A stretch of DNA of 64,000 nucleotides from DASRAU01 sp035638075 (GCA_035638075.1 DASRAU010000026.1:1-64000), one strand, 5' to 3'; numbered from the stretch's first letter, positions 25,836 to 39,963 are shown. The notes: generated from the letters alone by a model not told the origin. Program-made: numbers and translations.

Positions 25836-26872
25836 ACCCGGACGATCCCCTGACCGGCGATGACGACATGAAAGACGACCACGACCTGGTGGGTGACGAC
25901 GACGTGGCGGGCGACGCCGGACGCCTCGTGACGAACGACTCCGACCCCGCGGCGGCGACCGCGCCGGCCGCGATGCAGGATGTCCCGGCCGGCTTCCGAT
26001 CGGGCTTCGTCGCGCTCGTCGGACGGCCGAACGTCGGCAAGTCCACGCTTTTGAACCAGCTGACCGGCGAGCTGATCTCGATCGTCACCGACGTCCCGCA
26101 GACCACCCGGTTCCCGGTGCGCGGCGTGCGTCACCTGCCCGGCGTGCAGGTCGTCTTCATCGACACCCCGGGGATCCACAAGCCGCGCCACCGGCTGAAC
26201 GAGGAGATGGTGCGGGCGGCGACGCAGGTCCTGCGCGAGGTCGACCTGGTGATCGTGATGGTGGACGCGTCGGACGGCTACGGCCCCGGCGACCGCTTCG
26301 TCTTCGATCGCGTCCGCGAGGCGGGGAGCAAGGCCCTGCTCGTCCTCAACAAGGTGGACGCGATGCGCAAGGAGGACCTCCTGCCGCTCATCGGCGAGGC
26401 GTCGCGCCTCGATCTCTTCCAGGAGATCGTGCCGGTCTCCGCCGAAACCGGCGACAACTGCGATCGCCTGATGGAGCTCATCACCGCCCGCCTGCCCGAG
26501 GCGCCGCCGCCGTTCCCGTCGGAGTTCGTGACCGACCTGTCGATGCGGCAGCGCCTGTCGGAGGCGATCCGGGCCGAGATCCTGCACCGCACCCGCCAGG
26601 AGGTCCCGCACGCCACCGCGGTGCAGATCGAACAGATCTCCGACGAGCCGGCGCTGACCCGGATCGAGGCGACCATCCTCGTCGAGCGCGACAGCCAGAA
26701 GGGCATCGTCATCGGCGAAGGCGGCCAGCGGATCAAGGAAATCGGCAGCGCGGCGCGCAAGCGCCTGGAGCAGCTCGCCGGCAAGCAGGTGCACCTCGCG
26801 CTCTGGGTCAAGGTCCGCCCGGACTGGCGCGACGACGCGCCCCTGCTCCGCCTCCTCGGCCTGACCCCCTAG
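25832..26872 (+). CDS. era: GTPase Era with N-terminal extension
   Basis: 346 aa. G1 VGRPNVGKSTLLN, G2 TTRFPV, G3 IDTPGIHKP, G4 LNKVDAM and a C-terminal KH domain with GQRIKEIGSAARKRLEQ. Era binds the 3' end of 16S rRNA during 30S assembly. The first ~50 residues are a non-conserved acidic, disordered stretch (Asp-rich, with MKDDHDLVGDDDV) absent from typical Era of ~300 aa. In-frame ATGs at 25868 and 25973 could shorten it; the 25832 ATG is coupled to the ybeY stop. Confidence 0.94.
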   Translation: MNPDDPLTGDDDMKDDHDLVGDDDVAGDAGRLVTNDSDPAAATAPAAMQDVPAGFRSGFVALVGRPNVGKSTLLNQLTGELISIVTDVPQTTRFPVRGVRHLPGVQVVFIDTPGIHKPRHRLNEEMVRAATQVLREVDLVIVMVDASDGYGPGDRFVFDRVREAGSKALLVLNKVDAMRKEDLLPLIGEASRLDLFQEIVPVSAETGDNCDRLMELITARLPEAPPPFPSEFVTDLSMRQRLSEAIRAEILHRTRQEVPHATAVQIEQISDEPALTRIEATILVERDSQKGIVIGEGGQRIKEIGSAARKRLEQLAGKQVHLALWVKVRPDWRDDAPLLRLLGLTP

Positions 26873-26903
26873 CCTCACCCCCGGGCTCCCCGTCGGTTCA
26901 CGG

Positions 26904-26909
26904 TAGAAT
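26904..26909 (+). promoter_or_regulatory. -10 box of recO
   Basis: TAGAAT in the gap between era and recO, 49 bases before the GTG. No clear -35. Confidence 0.4.
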
Positions 26910-26958
26910 CCCCGCTTCGGATTGCGGGGGAGGAACGCCTTGACGCGGGAGGACTCGG

Positions 26959-27714
26959 GTGCCGCTCCGGGAGAGCGAAGCGTTCGTCATCGACAGCCGC
27001 CCGCTCCAGGAGTCGGATCGGATCGTCACCTTCCTGACCCGGAGCGAGGGGAAGGTGCGCACCGTCGCCAAGGGAGCGCGCCGCAGCAGGAAGCGCTTCG
27101 GGGCGAACCTGATGCTCCTGTCGCGGGTGCGCCTCGCCTGGTTCGAGAAGGAGGGGCGCGACCTGTCGCGGCTGGAGTCGGCCGATCTCCTCGAGTCCTT
27201 CTACGACCTGCAGGCCGACCCGGAGCGCGGCGCGGTGCTCGCCTGCTGCGCCGAGGTGGCCGACGTCTTCGCGCGCGAGCAGCAGGAAGACGAGGCCTTC
27301 TTCCGCCTGCTCGGCGCGGTGCTGCAGGCGGTGCGGCACGGAGTCGACCTGGACCGGGCGCTGCGCTACTTCGAGGTCTGGACCCTCAGGCTGCACGGCG
27401 TCCTGCCGGATCTCCTCGCCTGCGGCCGCTGCGGCGCGTCGCTCCTGGAGCGCGGCGGGGCGCTCCTGCGGCGCGAGGGGATCGTGGTGTGCGGCAAGTG
27501 CGGGGAGCGCCGGGCCGGCGATCCGCGCCTGACGCGCGAGGCGGCGGCGCTCGCGGCCGAGTTCATGAAGCGGCCGCCGGCCGCGCTCGGGGAGATCGCC
27601 ACGACGCGCGAAGCCCTCGATTCGCTGCGCGACGTCGCCGCGGCGCTGCTCTTCGACCTGACCGATCGGCGCTTCAAGAGCTACGAGATCCTGGCGCGGG
27701 TCCGCACGCCGTGA
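26959..27714 (+). CDS. recO: DNA repair protein RecO
   Basis: 251 aa. N-terminal OB fold (ESEAFVIDSRPLQESDRIVTF, VRTVAKGARRSRKRFG), helical middle, and a zinc motif CGRCGA...CGKCGE (~154-178). RecO loads RecA on SSB-coated ssDNA with RecR. GTG at 26959 begins the conserved N-terminus; GGGAGGACTCGG lies upstream. Confidence 0.93.
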   Translation: MPLRESEAFVIDSRPLQESDRIVTFLTRSEGKVRTVAKGARRSRKRFGANLMLLSRVRLAWFEKEGRDLSRLESADLLESFYDLQADPERGAVLACCAEVADVFAREQQEDEAFFRLLGAVLQAVRHGVDLDRALRYFEVWTLRLHGVLPDLLACGRCGASLLERGGALLRREGIVVCGKCGERRAGDPRLTREAAALAAEFMKRPPAALGEIATTREALDSLRDVAAALLFDLTDRRFKSYEILARVRTP

Positions 27715-27757
27715 CCTTGTTCGCGGCGCGGCACCCCGGCCCTGACGGGGGACATCC

Positions 27758-28647
<890 letters not shown>

Positions 28648-28651
<4 letters not shown>

Positions 28652-30800
28652 GCGACACGCGCCGCACGTTCCTCTTCGAAATCGGCACCGAGGAGATTCC
28701 GGCCCGCATGATCCCGGGCGCCCTCGAGGCGCTGGACCGGGGTCTCACCGACGCGCTCGCGGCGGCCGGGCTCCCGGCGACCGCGACGAAGCCTCTCGGA
28801 TCGCCGCGACGCCTGGCGCTCGTCGTCGAGGGAATCCCGGAGCAGTCGCCGGACCAGTCGGTGGAGGTCACCGGTCCGCCCGCGAGCGTCGCCTTCGACG
28901 CGCTGGGACGCCCGACCAGGGCGGGCGAAGGGTTCGCGCGCGCCCAGGGCGTGAAGGTCGAAGACCTGCGCCGCACCACCACGCCCAGGGGCGAGTGCGT
29001 CGCCGTCCGCAAGACGATCGCCGGACGCCGCGCCGCCCAGGTGCTGGCGGAGGCGGCGCCCGCGGTGGCCGCGGCCATCCCGTTCCCGAAGACGATGCGC
29101 TGGGGAAGCGGGGAGCACCGGTTCGTGCGTCCGATCCACTGGGTCGTGGCGCTCCTCGACGACGCGGTCGTCCCTTTTGCCCTGTGCGGAGTGCGCTCCG
29201 ATCGCGCCACGCGCGGCCATCGTCTCTGGGGTTCCGAGCCGGTGCCGATTCCCCGCGCCGGCGACTACGCGGCCGTGCTCGAGCGCCACGGGGTGGTCGT
29301 CGATCCGGCGGCCCGTCGCGGCCGCATCGCGTCCGGCCTGGCCGCGGCCGCGCAGGCCGCGAAGGCCCGCCTCGCGACGCCGCCCGGCAGCCGACCGCGC
29401 GGCGATGACGCCGATCCCGAGCTCCTCGACGAGGTGACCGACCTCGTGGAGTGGCCGGCGGTCCTGCAGGGCGAGTTCGACCCGGCTTTCCTCGCGCTGC
29501 CCCAGGAGATCCTCCTGACGAGCATGCGGCACCATCAGAAATACTTCGCGCTCGTGGACGCGGCGGGAAAGCTGGCGCCGCGCTTCCTCGCCGTCGCCAA
29601 CGTCAAGGACGATCCCCATGGAGTGATTCGGCGCGGGCAGGAGTGGGTGCTGCGGGCGCGGCTCTCGGATGCGCGGTTCTTCTTCCAGGAGGACCGCAAG
29701 GCGCCGCTCGAGTCGTTCGGCAAAGCACTCGAGCGCGTCGCGTTCCACGAGCGCCTCGGGTCGTATGCCGCCAAGGCACGGCGCATCGCCGATCTCGCGG
29801 CGTCGCTGCGGCCCGCTTTCGAGGCGGCCGGCCAGCCGGTCGAAGCCGATGCGATCGAGCGCGCGGCGGCGCTGTCGAAGAACGATCTCTGCACCCAGAT
29901 GGTGGGGGAGTTCCCCGAGCTGCAGGGAATCGTCGGCGGCCTCTACGCGCGCGCCGATGGCCTGCCCGAGCCGGTCGCCGAGGCCCTCTACGACCAGTAC
30001 CTGCCGCGCTCGGCCGAGGACACGGCTCCCCGGGGCGTCTGCGGCGCGCTCCTGGCCCTCGCGGACCGGATCGACACGCAGGCCGGGATCTTCCTGCTCG
30101 GCCTGGTCCCGACCGGATCGCGCGATCCGTATGCGCTGCGGCGATCGGTGCAGGGCGCCTGCCGCATCCTGATCGAGCGCGGCGTCCGCGTCTCGCTCCC
30201 CGATCTCCTGAAGACCGCCATCGCCGCCTACGCGGGCATGGAAATCAAGGACGCCGTCGCCCCGGCCGAGGCCCTTTCGACGCTGCTCGAGTTCTGGCGC
30301 GGCCGGCAGGAGTTCCTGGCGGCGGAGGCCGGGTACGCTGTGGACGTCGTGCGGGCGGCGCTCGGAGCCGGCGACGGCGATCCGGCCGAGGCGCGGCGGC
30401 GCATGGAGGCGGTGCGCGCCTTCCGTCCGACTCCCGGCTTCGACGATCTGGCGGCAGCCCACAAGCGCCTGCGCAACATCCTCGCCGGACAGAAGGATGC
30501 GGCCGTCCCGTTCGACGCGGCGCGGCTGAAGGAGCCGGCGGAGCGGGGGCTGGCGGATCGCCTCGGGGCGGTGCGTCCGGCCGTCGAGGCCGCGGTCGCG
30601 CGCGGCGATCATGCGGCGGCGCTCGGGCAGATCGCGTCCCTCCGCGAGCCGGTCGATCGCTTCTTCGGCGAGGTGATGGTCCTGGCGGAGGACCCGGTCC
30701 TCCGGAAGAATCGTGTCGCGCTGCTGCGCGACCTGGCGGCGCTCTTTCTCACCGTGGCGGACTTCAGCGAGATCGCCGCGGCGCAACGGAGGGAAGGCTG

Positions 30801-30801
<1 letters not shown>
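28648..30801 (+). CDS. glyS: Glycyl-tRNA synthetase beta subunit
   Basis: 717 aa. TFLFEIGTEEIPARMIPGALEAL starts the subunit; FPKTMRWG, FVRPIHWVVALLDD, and SMRHHQKYFALVD are conserved, followed by an HD-like region and a C-terminal anticodon-binding domain (~590-700). It supplies tRNA recognition. Stop overlaps the ppdK start (TGATG). Confidence 0.96.
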
Positions 30802-33581
<2,780 letters not shown>

Positions 33582-34454
33582 CCTCTACTCGACGCGGCGT
33601 CTCCTCGAGGCGGCCCAGAGCCGCGGGCACGAGACTCTCGTGCTCGACCCGCTGCAGTGCTCCCTCGTCGTGGGCGGGGCCCCGGTGGTCACCTACCGCG
33701 GCCTCGACGGGCGCCTGCCCGCCATCGACGTCGTCCTGCCGCGCATCGGCGCCTCGATCACCGAGCACGGCCTGGCGGTCGTCACGCAGTTCGACATGAT
33801 GGGTGTGCCGATCGTCAACCGCGCCCAGCCCATCGCCCGCTCGCGCGACAAGCTGCGGGCGCTGCAGATCCTGGCGCGCGCCGGGGTCGCCATCCCGAAG
33901 ACGGTGATGGCGCGGCATCCGTCGCAGGTGCAGCGCGCCCTGCAGATCGTCGGCGGTCCGCCGGCGATCCTCAAGCTGGTGCGCGGCACGCAGGGGATCG
34001 GCGTCATCCTGGCCGAGACCGAGCAGGCGGCGCAGCAGGTGGTCGAGACCCTCTGGAGCCTCGGGATGACCGTGCTGGTGCAGGAGTTCATCGAGGAGTC
34101 CGAGGGACGCGACGTGCGCGTCATCGTGGTCGGGGAACGCGCCGTCGCCGCCATGCGCCGGCAGGCGCGCCTCGGCGAGTTCCGCTCGAACGTGCACCGC
34201 GGCGCCGCCGCCACCGCGGTGGAGCGGGCGCCGGGGCTCGAGCGCGTGGCGCTCAAGGCGTGCCGCGCGCTGCGCCTCGACGTCGCCGGGGTGGACGTCC
34301 TCGAATCGCACTCCGGGCCCAAGGTGCTGGAGGTGAATTCCTCTCCGGGGCTCGAGGGGATCGAGCGGGCCACCGGCAAGGACGTCGCCTCGGCCATCGT
34401 CGAGCACGCGGTCGAAACGGCGCGGCGCGCGCGGCGCCGGCGCCAGGCCGCCTC

Positions 34455-35480
34455 GTGAGCCCCCGCCCGCTGTCGCTCGGCGGCCGGAGCTTCCCGCGCG
34501 GCGCCGCCGGGCAGATTTATCTCAAGGTGGGAGAGCACGCGACCGCGACACCGGTGAACGTCCCGGTGACGGTGGTGCGCGGGGCCCGGCAGGGCCCGAC
34601 GCTCTTCCTGACCGCGGCGGTGCACGGCGATGAGCTGAACGGCGTCGAGGTGGTGCGCCAGGTGATGACCACCGTCGCTCCCGAAGGGCTGCGTGGCACG
34701 CTCATCTGCGTCCCGGTCGTGAATCGCATGGGCTTCCTGGCGCACTCCCGCTACCTGCCGGGACACCAGGATCTCAACCGGGTCTTTCCCGGAAGCCCGG
34801 ACGGTCACGCCGCCGCGCGCCTGGCGCACGTGCTCTTCAACGAGATCGTCGGACGATCCGACTACGGCATCGATCTCCACACCGCGAGGCATGGGCGCAC
34901 CAACCTGCCGCACGTGCGCGCCCGCATGGAGGATCCGAAGGCGCGCAGGCTGGCGCGCGCGTTCGGGCTCGAGGTGATCGTCGACTCGGCGGGACCGTCG
35001 CGGACGCTGCGGGCCGCCGCCACGCGCGCCGGCGTGCCGACCATCCTGTTCGAGGCGGGGGAGACCTTCCGCTTCCAGAGACACCTGGTGGCCCGCGGCG
35101 TGCGCGGGGTGCACAACGCCCTGGCGGCGCTCAAGATGATCGACGCGCCGCCGCGCCGGCCGCGCTTCCAGATCGTCGTGAAGGTGTCGGAGTGGGTGCG
35201 CGCTCCGCGCGGCGGCATCGCCGACGTGCAGGTGCGTCCCGGCGAGCTGGTGTACGCCGGCGACGCCGTCGCCTCGATCACCAATCCCTTCGGGCGCGAG
35301 GTGTCGCTGGTGCGCTCCCCCCTGACCGGCCTCGTCCTCGGCATGACGACGGTGCCGATGGTGCAGCCCGGCGACGCCCTCTGCCATGTCGCCAAACTGC
35401 ACCGCACGCTCGCGACGGTGGAGCGCTTCGCGCTGTCCGACTCGCGCGGGCGCCGCACGCTCCTGGTGGAGGGCGTCTGA
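34455..35480 (+). CDS. Succinylglutamate desuccinylase/aspartoacylase-family (M14-like) deacylase
   Basis: 341 aa zinc-dependent amidohydrolase of the AstE/AspA type. AVHGDELNGVEVVRQ gives the HxxE zinc ligands, DLNRVFPG the substrate loop, IDLHTARHGRTNLPHV the third His, and LFEAGE the catalytic Glu. The C-terminal ~90 residues form the typical beta domain (VRPGELVYAGDAVASI). It cuts N-acyl amino acids; paired with a RimK-like ligase, a remover of the added group is an attractive guess. GTG overlaps the ligase stop; the stop overlaps mutL. Confidence 0.85.
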   Translation: MSPRPLSLGGRSFPRGAAGQIYLKVGEHATATPVNVPVTVVRGARQGPTLFLTAAVHGDELNGVEVVRQVMTTVAPEGLRGTLICVPVVNRMGFLAHSRYLPGHQDLNRVFPGSPDGHAAARLAHVLFNEIVGRSDYGIDLHTARHGRTNLPHVRARMEDPKARRLARAFGLEVIVDSAGPSRTLRAAATRAGVPTILFEAGETFRFQRHLVARGVRGVHNALAALKMIDAPPRRPRFQIVVKVSEWVRAPRGGIADVQVRPGELVYAGDAVASITNPFGREVSLVRSPLTGLVLGMTTVPMVQPGDALCHVAKLHRTLATVERFALSDSRGRRTLLVEGV

Positions 35481-37285
35481 TGGGCATCGTCCGCCTGCTG
35501 CCTCCGGAGGTCGCGAACCAGATCGCCGCCGGGGAAGTCATCGAGCGGCCGGCGTCGGTCGTGAAAGAGCTGGTGGAGAACGCCCTCGACGCCGGCGCCG
35601 CGCGCATCGCCATCCGCATCGAAGGCGGCGGGGCCGACCTCATCGAGGTGGCGGACGACGGCTGCGGCATGGAGGCGGAGGACGCCCGCCTCGCCCTCGA
35701 GCGCCATGCCACGAGCAAGGTGCGCGACGCCTCCGACCTGCAGGCGGTGCGCTCGTTCGGCTTCCGCGGCGAGGCGCTGCCGTCCATCGCCTCGGTCTCG
35801 CGCCTCACGCTCACCACGAGCGCCGGAGGAGACGAAGGCACCGAGGTGCGCATCGAGGCGGGCCGGCTCGCGGGCGACGGGCCCGCCGCACACCCGCGGG
35901 GCACCACCGTGCGCGTCGAGGGGCTCTTCCACAACGCTCCGGCGCGCCGGAAATTCCTGCGCTCTCCCGGGACCGAAGCGTCGCACGCCATCGATCACCT
36001 CATCCGGCTCGCGGCGGCCCATCCGGCGGTCGCGTTCCGGCTGACGAGCGGCGGCCGCGAGACGTTCCTGTGGCCCGCCGCGGCGGGGCTCCGGGAGCGG
36101 GCGGCGCAGATCCTCGGATCGTCGGAGGCGGCGGCGCTCCTCGAGGTCGATCGATCGGAGGGGCGGCCGCGCGTGCGGGGCCTCGTCTCGGCCCCGTCCC
36201 TGACGCGGGCTTCGACGCGCGATGCGCGGCTCTTCGTCAACGATCGTCCGGTGCGCGATCGCCGTCTGCTGCACGCGCTGACCGAGGGAGCGGCCACCGT
36301 CGTGCCGCGCGGGCGCTCGCCGGTCGCGTTCCTCTTTCTCGAGGTGCCGGTGGAGGAAGTGGACGTCAACGTCCACCCGGCGAAGAGCGAGGTCCGCTTC
36401 GCGCGTCCGGGAGCGATGCACGATCTGCTGCTGCGCGCCGTGCGCGAGGCGCTCACGACGAGCCGGCCATTCGCCGCGCTCGGAGCGCGGGGCCTCGACG
36501 GTGCCGTGACCGGGGAGGCCGGGGAGTTGCTCGAGCTCGGGACGGCCGCGCCTTCCGCCGGCATGCCCGGTGTCGCCGAGCGCGCCGCCGGTTTTTCGGT
36601 CCTGACGGCCACCGTCGGAGCCGGCGCGGCCCCGGGACAGGGACCGCTCCAGGGCGATGCGCCTGCCGCGCTTCCGCCAGGTGCGGTTCCGGCGGCGGCG
36701 ATTCCGCTCGATCGCCTGACGCCGCTGGCGCAGTTCCGCGACACCTACATCCTCGCGTCCGCCCCGGACGGGCTCGTCATCGTCGACCAGCACGCGGCGC
36801 ACGAGCGCGTCCTGTACGAGCGCCTCCTCGCCGATGCCGAGGCGCGGCGGCTCGAGCGGCAGCGTCTCCTCTTTCCGCTCCTCCTCGAGGTCTCGCCCGC
36901 GGAGCGCCAGGCGCTCGAAGAAGCGCGCGAGCTGTTCGAGGACCTCGGGTTCACGCTGGCCGGGTTCGGTCCCGGCACCCTGCGCGTCGAGGAGATCCCG
37001 GGGATGCTCAAGGCGACGGCGGCGGAAGGACTCCTGCGCGAGCTCCTGGGGGATCTCCTCGAGCGGACGCAGGGACGCGCGGCGGGGGATCTGCGACACC
37101 GGATCGCCGCCACCTCCGCCTGCCACGCGGCGGTGCGCGCCCACGAGGCGCTCCCGGGGCCGGCGCTCGATCGCCTCGTGCGGGACCTGCTCGAGGCGCG
37201 CTCCCCGATGACCTGCCCGCACGGACGTCCGACCATCCTCAGGCTGCCCATCGAGCGGCTCGAGCGCGAGTTCCGGCGCCGCTGA
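35480..37285 (+). CDS. mutL: DNA mismatch repair protein MutL
   Basis: 601 aa. GHKL ATPase: LPPEVANQIAAGEVIERPAS, ELVENALDAGA, DDGCGM, ATSKV and FGFRGEALPSI. The C-terminal domain (~415-600) has the endonuclease motif DQHAAHERVLYE, SACHAA and CPHGRP, so it is probably a nicking MutL as in bacteria lacking MutH. A Pro/Ala/Gly linker (~345-410) joins the halves. mutS is not in the window. Confidence 0.95.
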   Translation: MGIVRLLPPEVANQIAAGEVIERPASVVKELVENALDAGAARIAIRIEGGGADLIEVADDGCGMEAEDARLALERHATSKVRDASDLQAVRSFGFRGEALPSIASVSRLTLTTSAGGDEGTEVRIEAGRLAGDGPAAHPRGTTVRVEGLFHNAPARRKFLRSPGTEASHAIDHLIRLAAAHPAVAFRLTSGGRETFLWPAAAGLRERAAQILGSSEAAALLEVDRSEGRPRVRGLVSAPSLTRASTRDARLFVNDRPVRDRRLLHALTEGAATVVPRGRSPVAFLFLEVPVEEVDVNVHPAKSEVRFARPGAMHDLLLRAVREALTTSRPFAALGARGLDGAVTGEAGELLELGTAAPSAGMPGVAERAAGFSVLTATVGAGAAPGQGPLQGDAPAALPPGAVPAAAIPLDRLTPLAQFRDTYILASAPDGLVIVDQHAAHERVLYERLLADAEARRLERQRLLFPLLLEVSPAERQALEEARELFEDLGFTLAGFGPGTLRVEEIPGMLKATAAEGLLRELLGDLLERTQGRAAGDLRHRIAATSACHAAVRAHEALPGPALDRLVRDLLEARSPMTCPHGRPTILRLPIERLEREFRRR

Positions 37286-37343
37286 AACGGCCTGTTCGGG
37301 CGCTTTTTCGCGTCCGGAAGGAGTATCCCGACCCTTTCCTCCA

Positions 37344-37372
37344 TTGTTCACACCGGTTTGTCACCGTATAAT
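37344..37372 (+). promoter_or_regulatory. Promoter of the lytic transglycosylase gene
   Basis: TTGTTC (37344-37349), 17-bp spacer, perfect TATAAT (37367-37372), 33 bases before the ATG at 37406. An in-frame TTG (37358) would lie within the promoter and is rejected as start. Confidence 0.65.
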
Positions 37373-37405
37373 TCGGGTCTTCCGCCACCCGGGCGGCTCT
37401 TGCGC

Positions 37406-38251
37406 ATGCGTTTCCAATTCGTGATTCGGCGGCTTCACCTTCCCTCCGGCCTGCGCCGGAGCCTCGTCTCGGCGTCCCTCGCCCTGGCCTCCCTCGTCCT
37501 CGCGCCGGACTTCGCGCGGGCGGACGTGGCGACGCTCAAGAGCGGCCGCACCATCGAGGTCGCGTCCTTCCGCCTGAACGGGGACCGGGTCGAGCTGTCG
37601 CTGCCGGGCGGCGGCCAGATCGCGCTGCCGGCGGGAGAAGTGCTCGAAATCCGCCGCCAGCCGCTGACGGCCGAGATCGCCCCGCCCGACGCGCCGCCGG
37701 CGCCGTCCCCCGCGAAGACGACGACCGAATCCGCGCCCGCGCAGGAGCCTGTGCCGGCGCCGCCCTCGTCCGGCACGGCCGCCGCCGTGGAAACACCGGC
37801 CCCTGCGGCGGCTCCCGAGGCGGCGATCGCCGCGGCCGAAGCCGAAGAGCTGCTCCCCAGGGGCCGGATCGACCGCCGCGCCCTCATGCAGATGGCGTCG
37901 AAGATCGCGCGCCGCCACGGCGTGGACGAGCCCCTGGTGCACGCCGTGATCGAAGTGGAATCGAAGTACAACCCGAAGGCGGTGTCGCGCGCCGGGGCCA
38001 TGGGGCTCATGCAGCTCATGCCGAAGACGGCCGACCGGTTCTCCGTGGCCGACGCCTTCGACCCGGTGCAGAACGTCGATGCGGGCGTGCGTTACCTGAA
38101 GGAGCTGCTCGAGCGTTACAGCGGCCAGGTCCGGCTCGCGCTCGCCGCCTACAATGCGGGCGAGGAGGCGGTCGAGCGCCACGGCGGCATCCCGCCCTAC
38201 CGCGAGACCATCGACTACGTGCGGCGCGTCCAGCGCGCCGCCGCCCGCTGA
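37406..38251 (+). CDS. SLT-family lytic transglycosylase with N-terminal beta domain
   Basis: 281 aa exported enzyme that cleaves peptidoglycan to 1,6-anhydroMurNAc ends. Signal peptide (~12-38, ending FARA-DV). A short beta-rich unit (VATLKSGRTIEVASFRLNGDRVEL) and a Pro/Ala linker follow. The catalytic domain (~165-281) has the Glu in VIEVESKYNP, AGAMGLMQLMPKTA, and LALAAYNAGEEAVERHGGIPPYRET. All family-1 motifs are intact. Confidence 0.92.
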   Translation: MRFQFVIRRLHLPSGLRRSLVSASLALASLVLAPDFARADVATLKSGRTIEVASFRLNGDRVELSLPGGGQIALPAGEVLEIRRQPLTAEIAPPDAPPAPSPAKTTTESAPAQEPVPAPPSSGTAAAVETPAPAAAPEAAIAAAEAEELLPRGRIDRRALMQMASKIARRHGVDEPLVHAVIEVESKYNPKAVSRAGAMGLMQLMPKTADRFSVADAFDPVQNVDAGVRYLKELLERYSGQVRLALAAYNAGEEAVERHGGIPPYRETIDYVRRVQRAAAR

Positions 38252-38303
38252 ACGAAGACTTTCTCCCGCGTCCCGCCCGCCCGGCCGGATTCCAGAAGAG
38301 AAA

Positions 38304-39731
38304 CTAGGGGACGCAGATCTCCGATCCCGCTCCGGGATCCTGGAGCTTCATGCGCGCGCGCTCGGCGTTGCGGAACCGCTTGACGCCGGCGGCGCGCTCC
38401 CAGTCGGAGTGCGCCTGCTTGCTGCGGCCGAGCGCCGCCTCGGCATCGCCGTGCAAAAGCGTCACGCCCCCTGCGAGCCACGCCGGGGCGTCGGCTCCCA
38501 TGACCGCGGCCGCCTTGTCGAGCGCCTGCCGCGCCCCCATCGCGTCACCGGCGTCCAGCCGCCGGGATCCGAGGAGCATCCAGGCGGCGGCCGAGCCGGG
38601 CACGGCTTTCGTCGCGTCCTCCGCCTGCTCGCGCGTCGGTGCGACGGTTCCGTCGAACCCCGGGAAGGCCTCGCGCTTGAGCCGCAGCTCGTCGTCGAGA
38701 CGCCGGCGGGCGCGTTCGAGGCTCGCGGTGTTCTCGACCGGCTCCGCGGCGGCCTTGCGGAAGGCTTCCTCGGCTTCCGCGAGACGCCAGCCCATCAGGC
38801 GGGCCTCCGCCGTGCCGAGCCAGAGCCACCGGCGCTGCCGCCCGCGCTCCGGCCCGTCCCCGCCGGCACGCTGCAGACCGTCCTGGAAGCTCGCCTCGGC
38901 ATCGCGGTCCTCGCCGAGCTTCAGCTGGATCGAGGCGAGCGCCGCCCGCACCACCGGCGAGTCGGGTGACGCCTCGACGGCGCGCTCGAACTGTCCCACC
39001 GCCTCGCGGTAGCGCTGCTGATAGCGATCGGCGCACAGGATGCCGAAGAGAAGGCGCGCCTCGGTCTGGAACCGGCCGTTGCCGTCGGCGACGGTGCGGA
39101 TCTGCTTCAGCCCCAGCGGGCTGTTTCCGCCGGGAATGAAGAGGAACGGCCGCAGGCCCTTCACGATGAGCGGCACCCGGTCGGCGTAGTAGTTGAGCGC
39201 CCCCATCGGGAACAGGGCGGTCTCGAGCGACGGGGAGATCGCCAGCGCCTTCTCCAGCGCCTTCTTTCCCTGGCGCGCCTCGCGACCCGCCCGGAAGTAG
39301 TTGCCGCGCAGCGCCTCCACCTGGGCGCGCAACACCTGCCCTCCTCCGAGCGCCGCCAGCGCCTCGGCGTCGTTCGGCGTCTTCGCGAGCCGCGCGCTCG
39401 CCACCTTCATGAGCTCGTCGTACGCGGAGTCGAAGACCGCATCGGCCTTCGCGTCTTCCCCCTCCTCGAAGGCGCGCTGCGACCAGCGGCTGAACAGGAG
39501 CATGTAGACCGGATTGGGAGAGGCCGGATCGGCGTCGGCGGCGCGGCGGAACTCGGCGATGGCGCCGTGGTAGTCGCCGGAGTGCAGCGCCTCGAACCCC
39601 GCGTCGAGCGGCGTGCGCGAGACCGTCCCGGTGCCCGGGGGCGCGACCGCGGAGCCGTGCGGCGCGCGCGACGCCGCGCCCGCGCCGAGAAGCGCGAGGG
39701 ACAGCACCGCCGGAAGCACGAGGCGCGGCAT
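38304..39731 (-). CDS. Exported TPR-like protein
   Basis: 475 aa with a signal peptide (~1-20, LALLGAGAAS). TPR-like helical pairs recur (ALHSGDYHGAIAEFRRAADA, YREAVGQFERAVEASPDSP, DAEASFQDGLQRAG, AEEAFRKAAAEPVE). No enzyme motif. Convergent with the transglycosylase. An extended -10 (TGC-TAAATT) ends 8 bases before the ATG, suggesting a leaderless message. Role unknown; perhaps cell-envelope assembly. Confidence 0.7.
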   Translation of the reverse strand: MPRLVLPAVLSLALLGAGAASRAPHGSAVAPPGTGTVSRTPLDAGFEALHSGDYHGAIAEFRRAADADPASPNPVYMLLFSRWSQRAFEEGEDAKADAVFDSAYDELMKVASARLAKTPNDAEALAALGGGQVLRAQVEALRGNYFRAGREARQGKKALEKALAISPSLETALFPMGALNYYADRVPLIVKGLRPFLFIPGGNSPLGLKQIRTVADGNGRFQTEARLLFGILCADRYQQRYREAVGQFERAVEASPDSPVVRAALASIQLKLGEDRDAEASFQDGLQRAGGDGPERGRQRRWLWLGTAEARLMGWRLAEAEEAFRKAAAEPVENTASLERARRRLDDELRLKREAFPGFDGTVAPTREQAEDATKAVPGSAAAWMLLGSRRLDAGDAMGARQALDKAAAVMGADAPAWLAGGVTLLHGDAEAALGRSKQAHSDWERAAGVKRFRNAERARMKLQDPGAGSEICVP

Positions 39732-39739
39732 GACGCTTC

Positions 39740-39745
39740 AATTTA
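39740..39745 (-). promoter_or_regulatory. Extended -10 of the exported TPR gene
   Basis: Minus-strand TGC followed by TAAATT, 8 bases before the ATG at 39731. Confidence 0.5.
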
Positions 39746-39836
39746 GCATCGCGGCCGCGCCACGCCACATGGCCCCTCCGGGCACACGATCCCCGGTCGC
39801 CGGGCACCCGCATCGCCTCTGGCCTCCGCCGGTCCA

Positions 39837-39963
39837 ATGACACTTCTCGTCATCGGCTCTGCCACTTTTGTCGTGAATCCCGACACGACCGCGCGATCCG
39901 CCGATCGTGATCGCGCAAACCCCGCACACGGCACGGCTTTGCGCCGAGGACCGGACAGTGTCC
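39837..39963 (+). promoter_or_regulatory. Cluster of short inverted repeats upstream of the sigma54 promoter
   Basis: Four dyads: ATGAC-N7-GTCAT (39837-39853), TGTCG-N7-CGACA (39869-39885), GCGATC-N10-GATCGC (39893-39914) and GGACA-G-TGTCC (39953-39963). They fill the otherwise gene-free 311-bp stretch 39732-40042, at the distance where enhancer-binding proteins bind. Each is short, so some may be chance. Confidence 0.35.

Noticed and set aside
37358..37405. TTG start for the lytic transglycosylase
   Set aside because: It lies inside the -35/-10 region; the ATG at 37406 gives a clean signal peptide.
38260..38301. TTTCTC/GAGAAA dyad between the transglycosylase and the TPR gene as a terminator
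   Set aside because: Only 6 bp with a 30-base loop; too weak to call.
39929..39942. CGGCACGGCTTTGC as an alternative sigma54 promoter
   Set aside because: The GG-to-GC spacing is 9 rather than 10 bases, which sigma54 does not tolerate; the site at 39965 fits.
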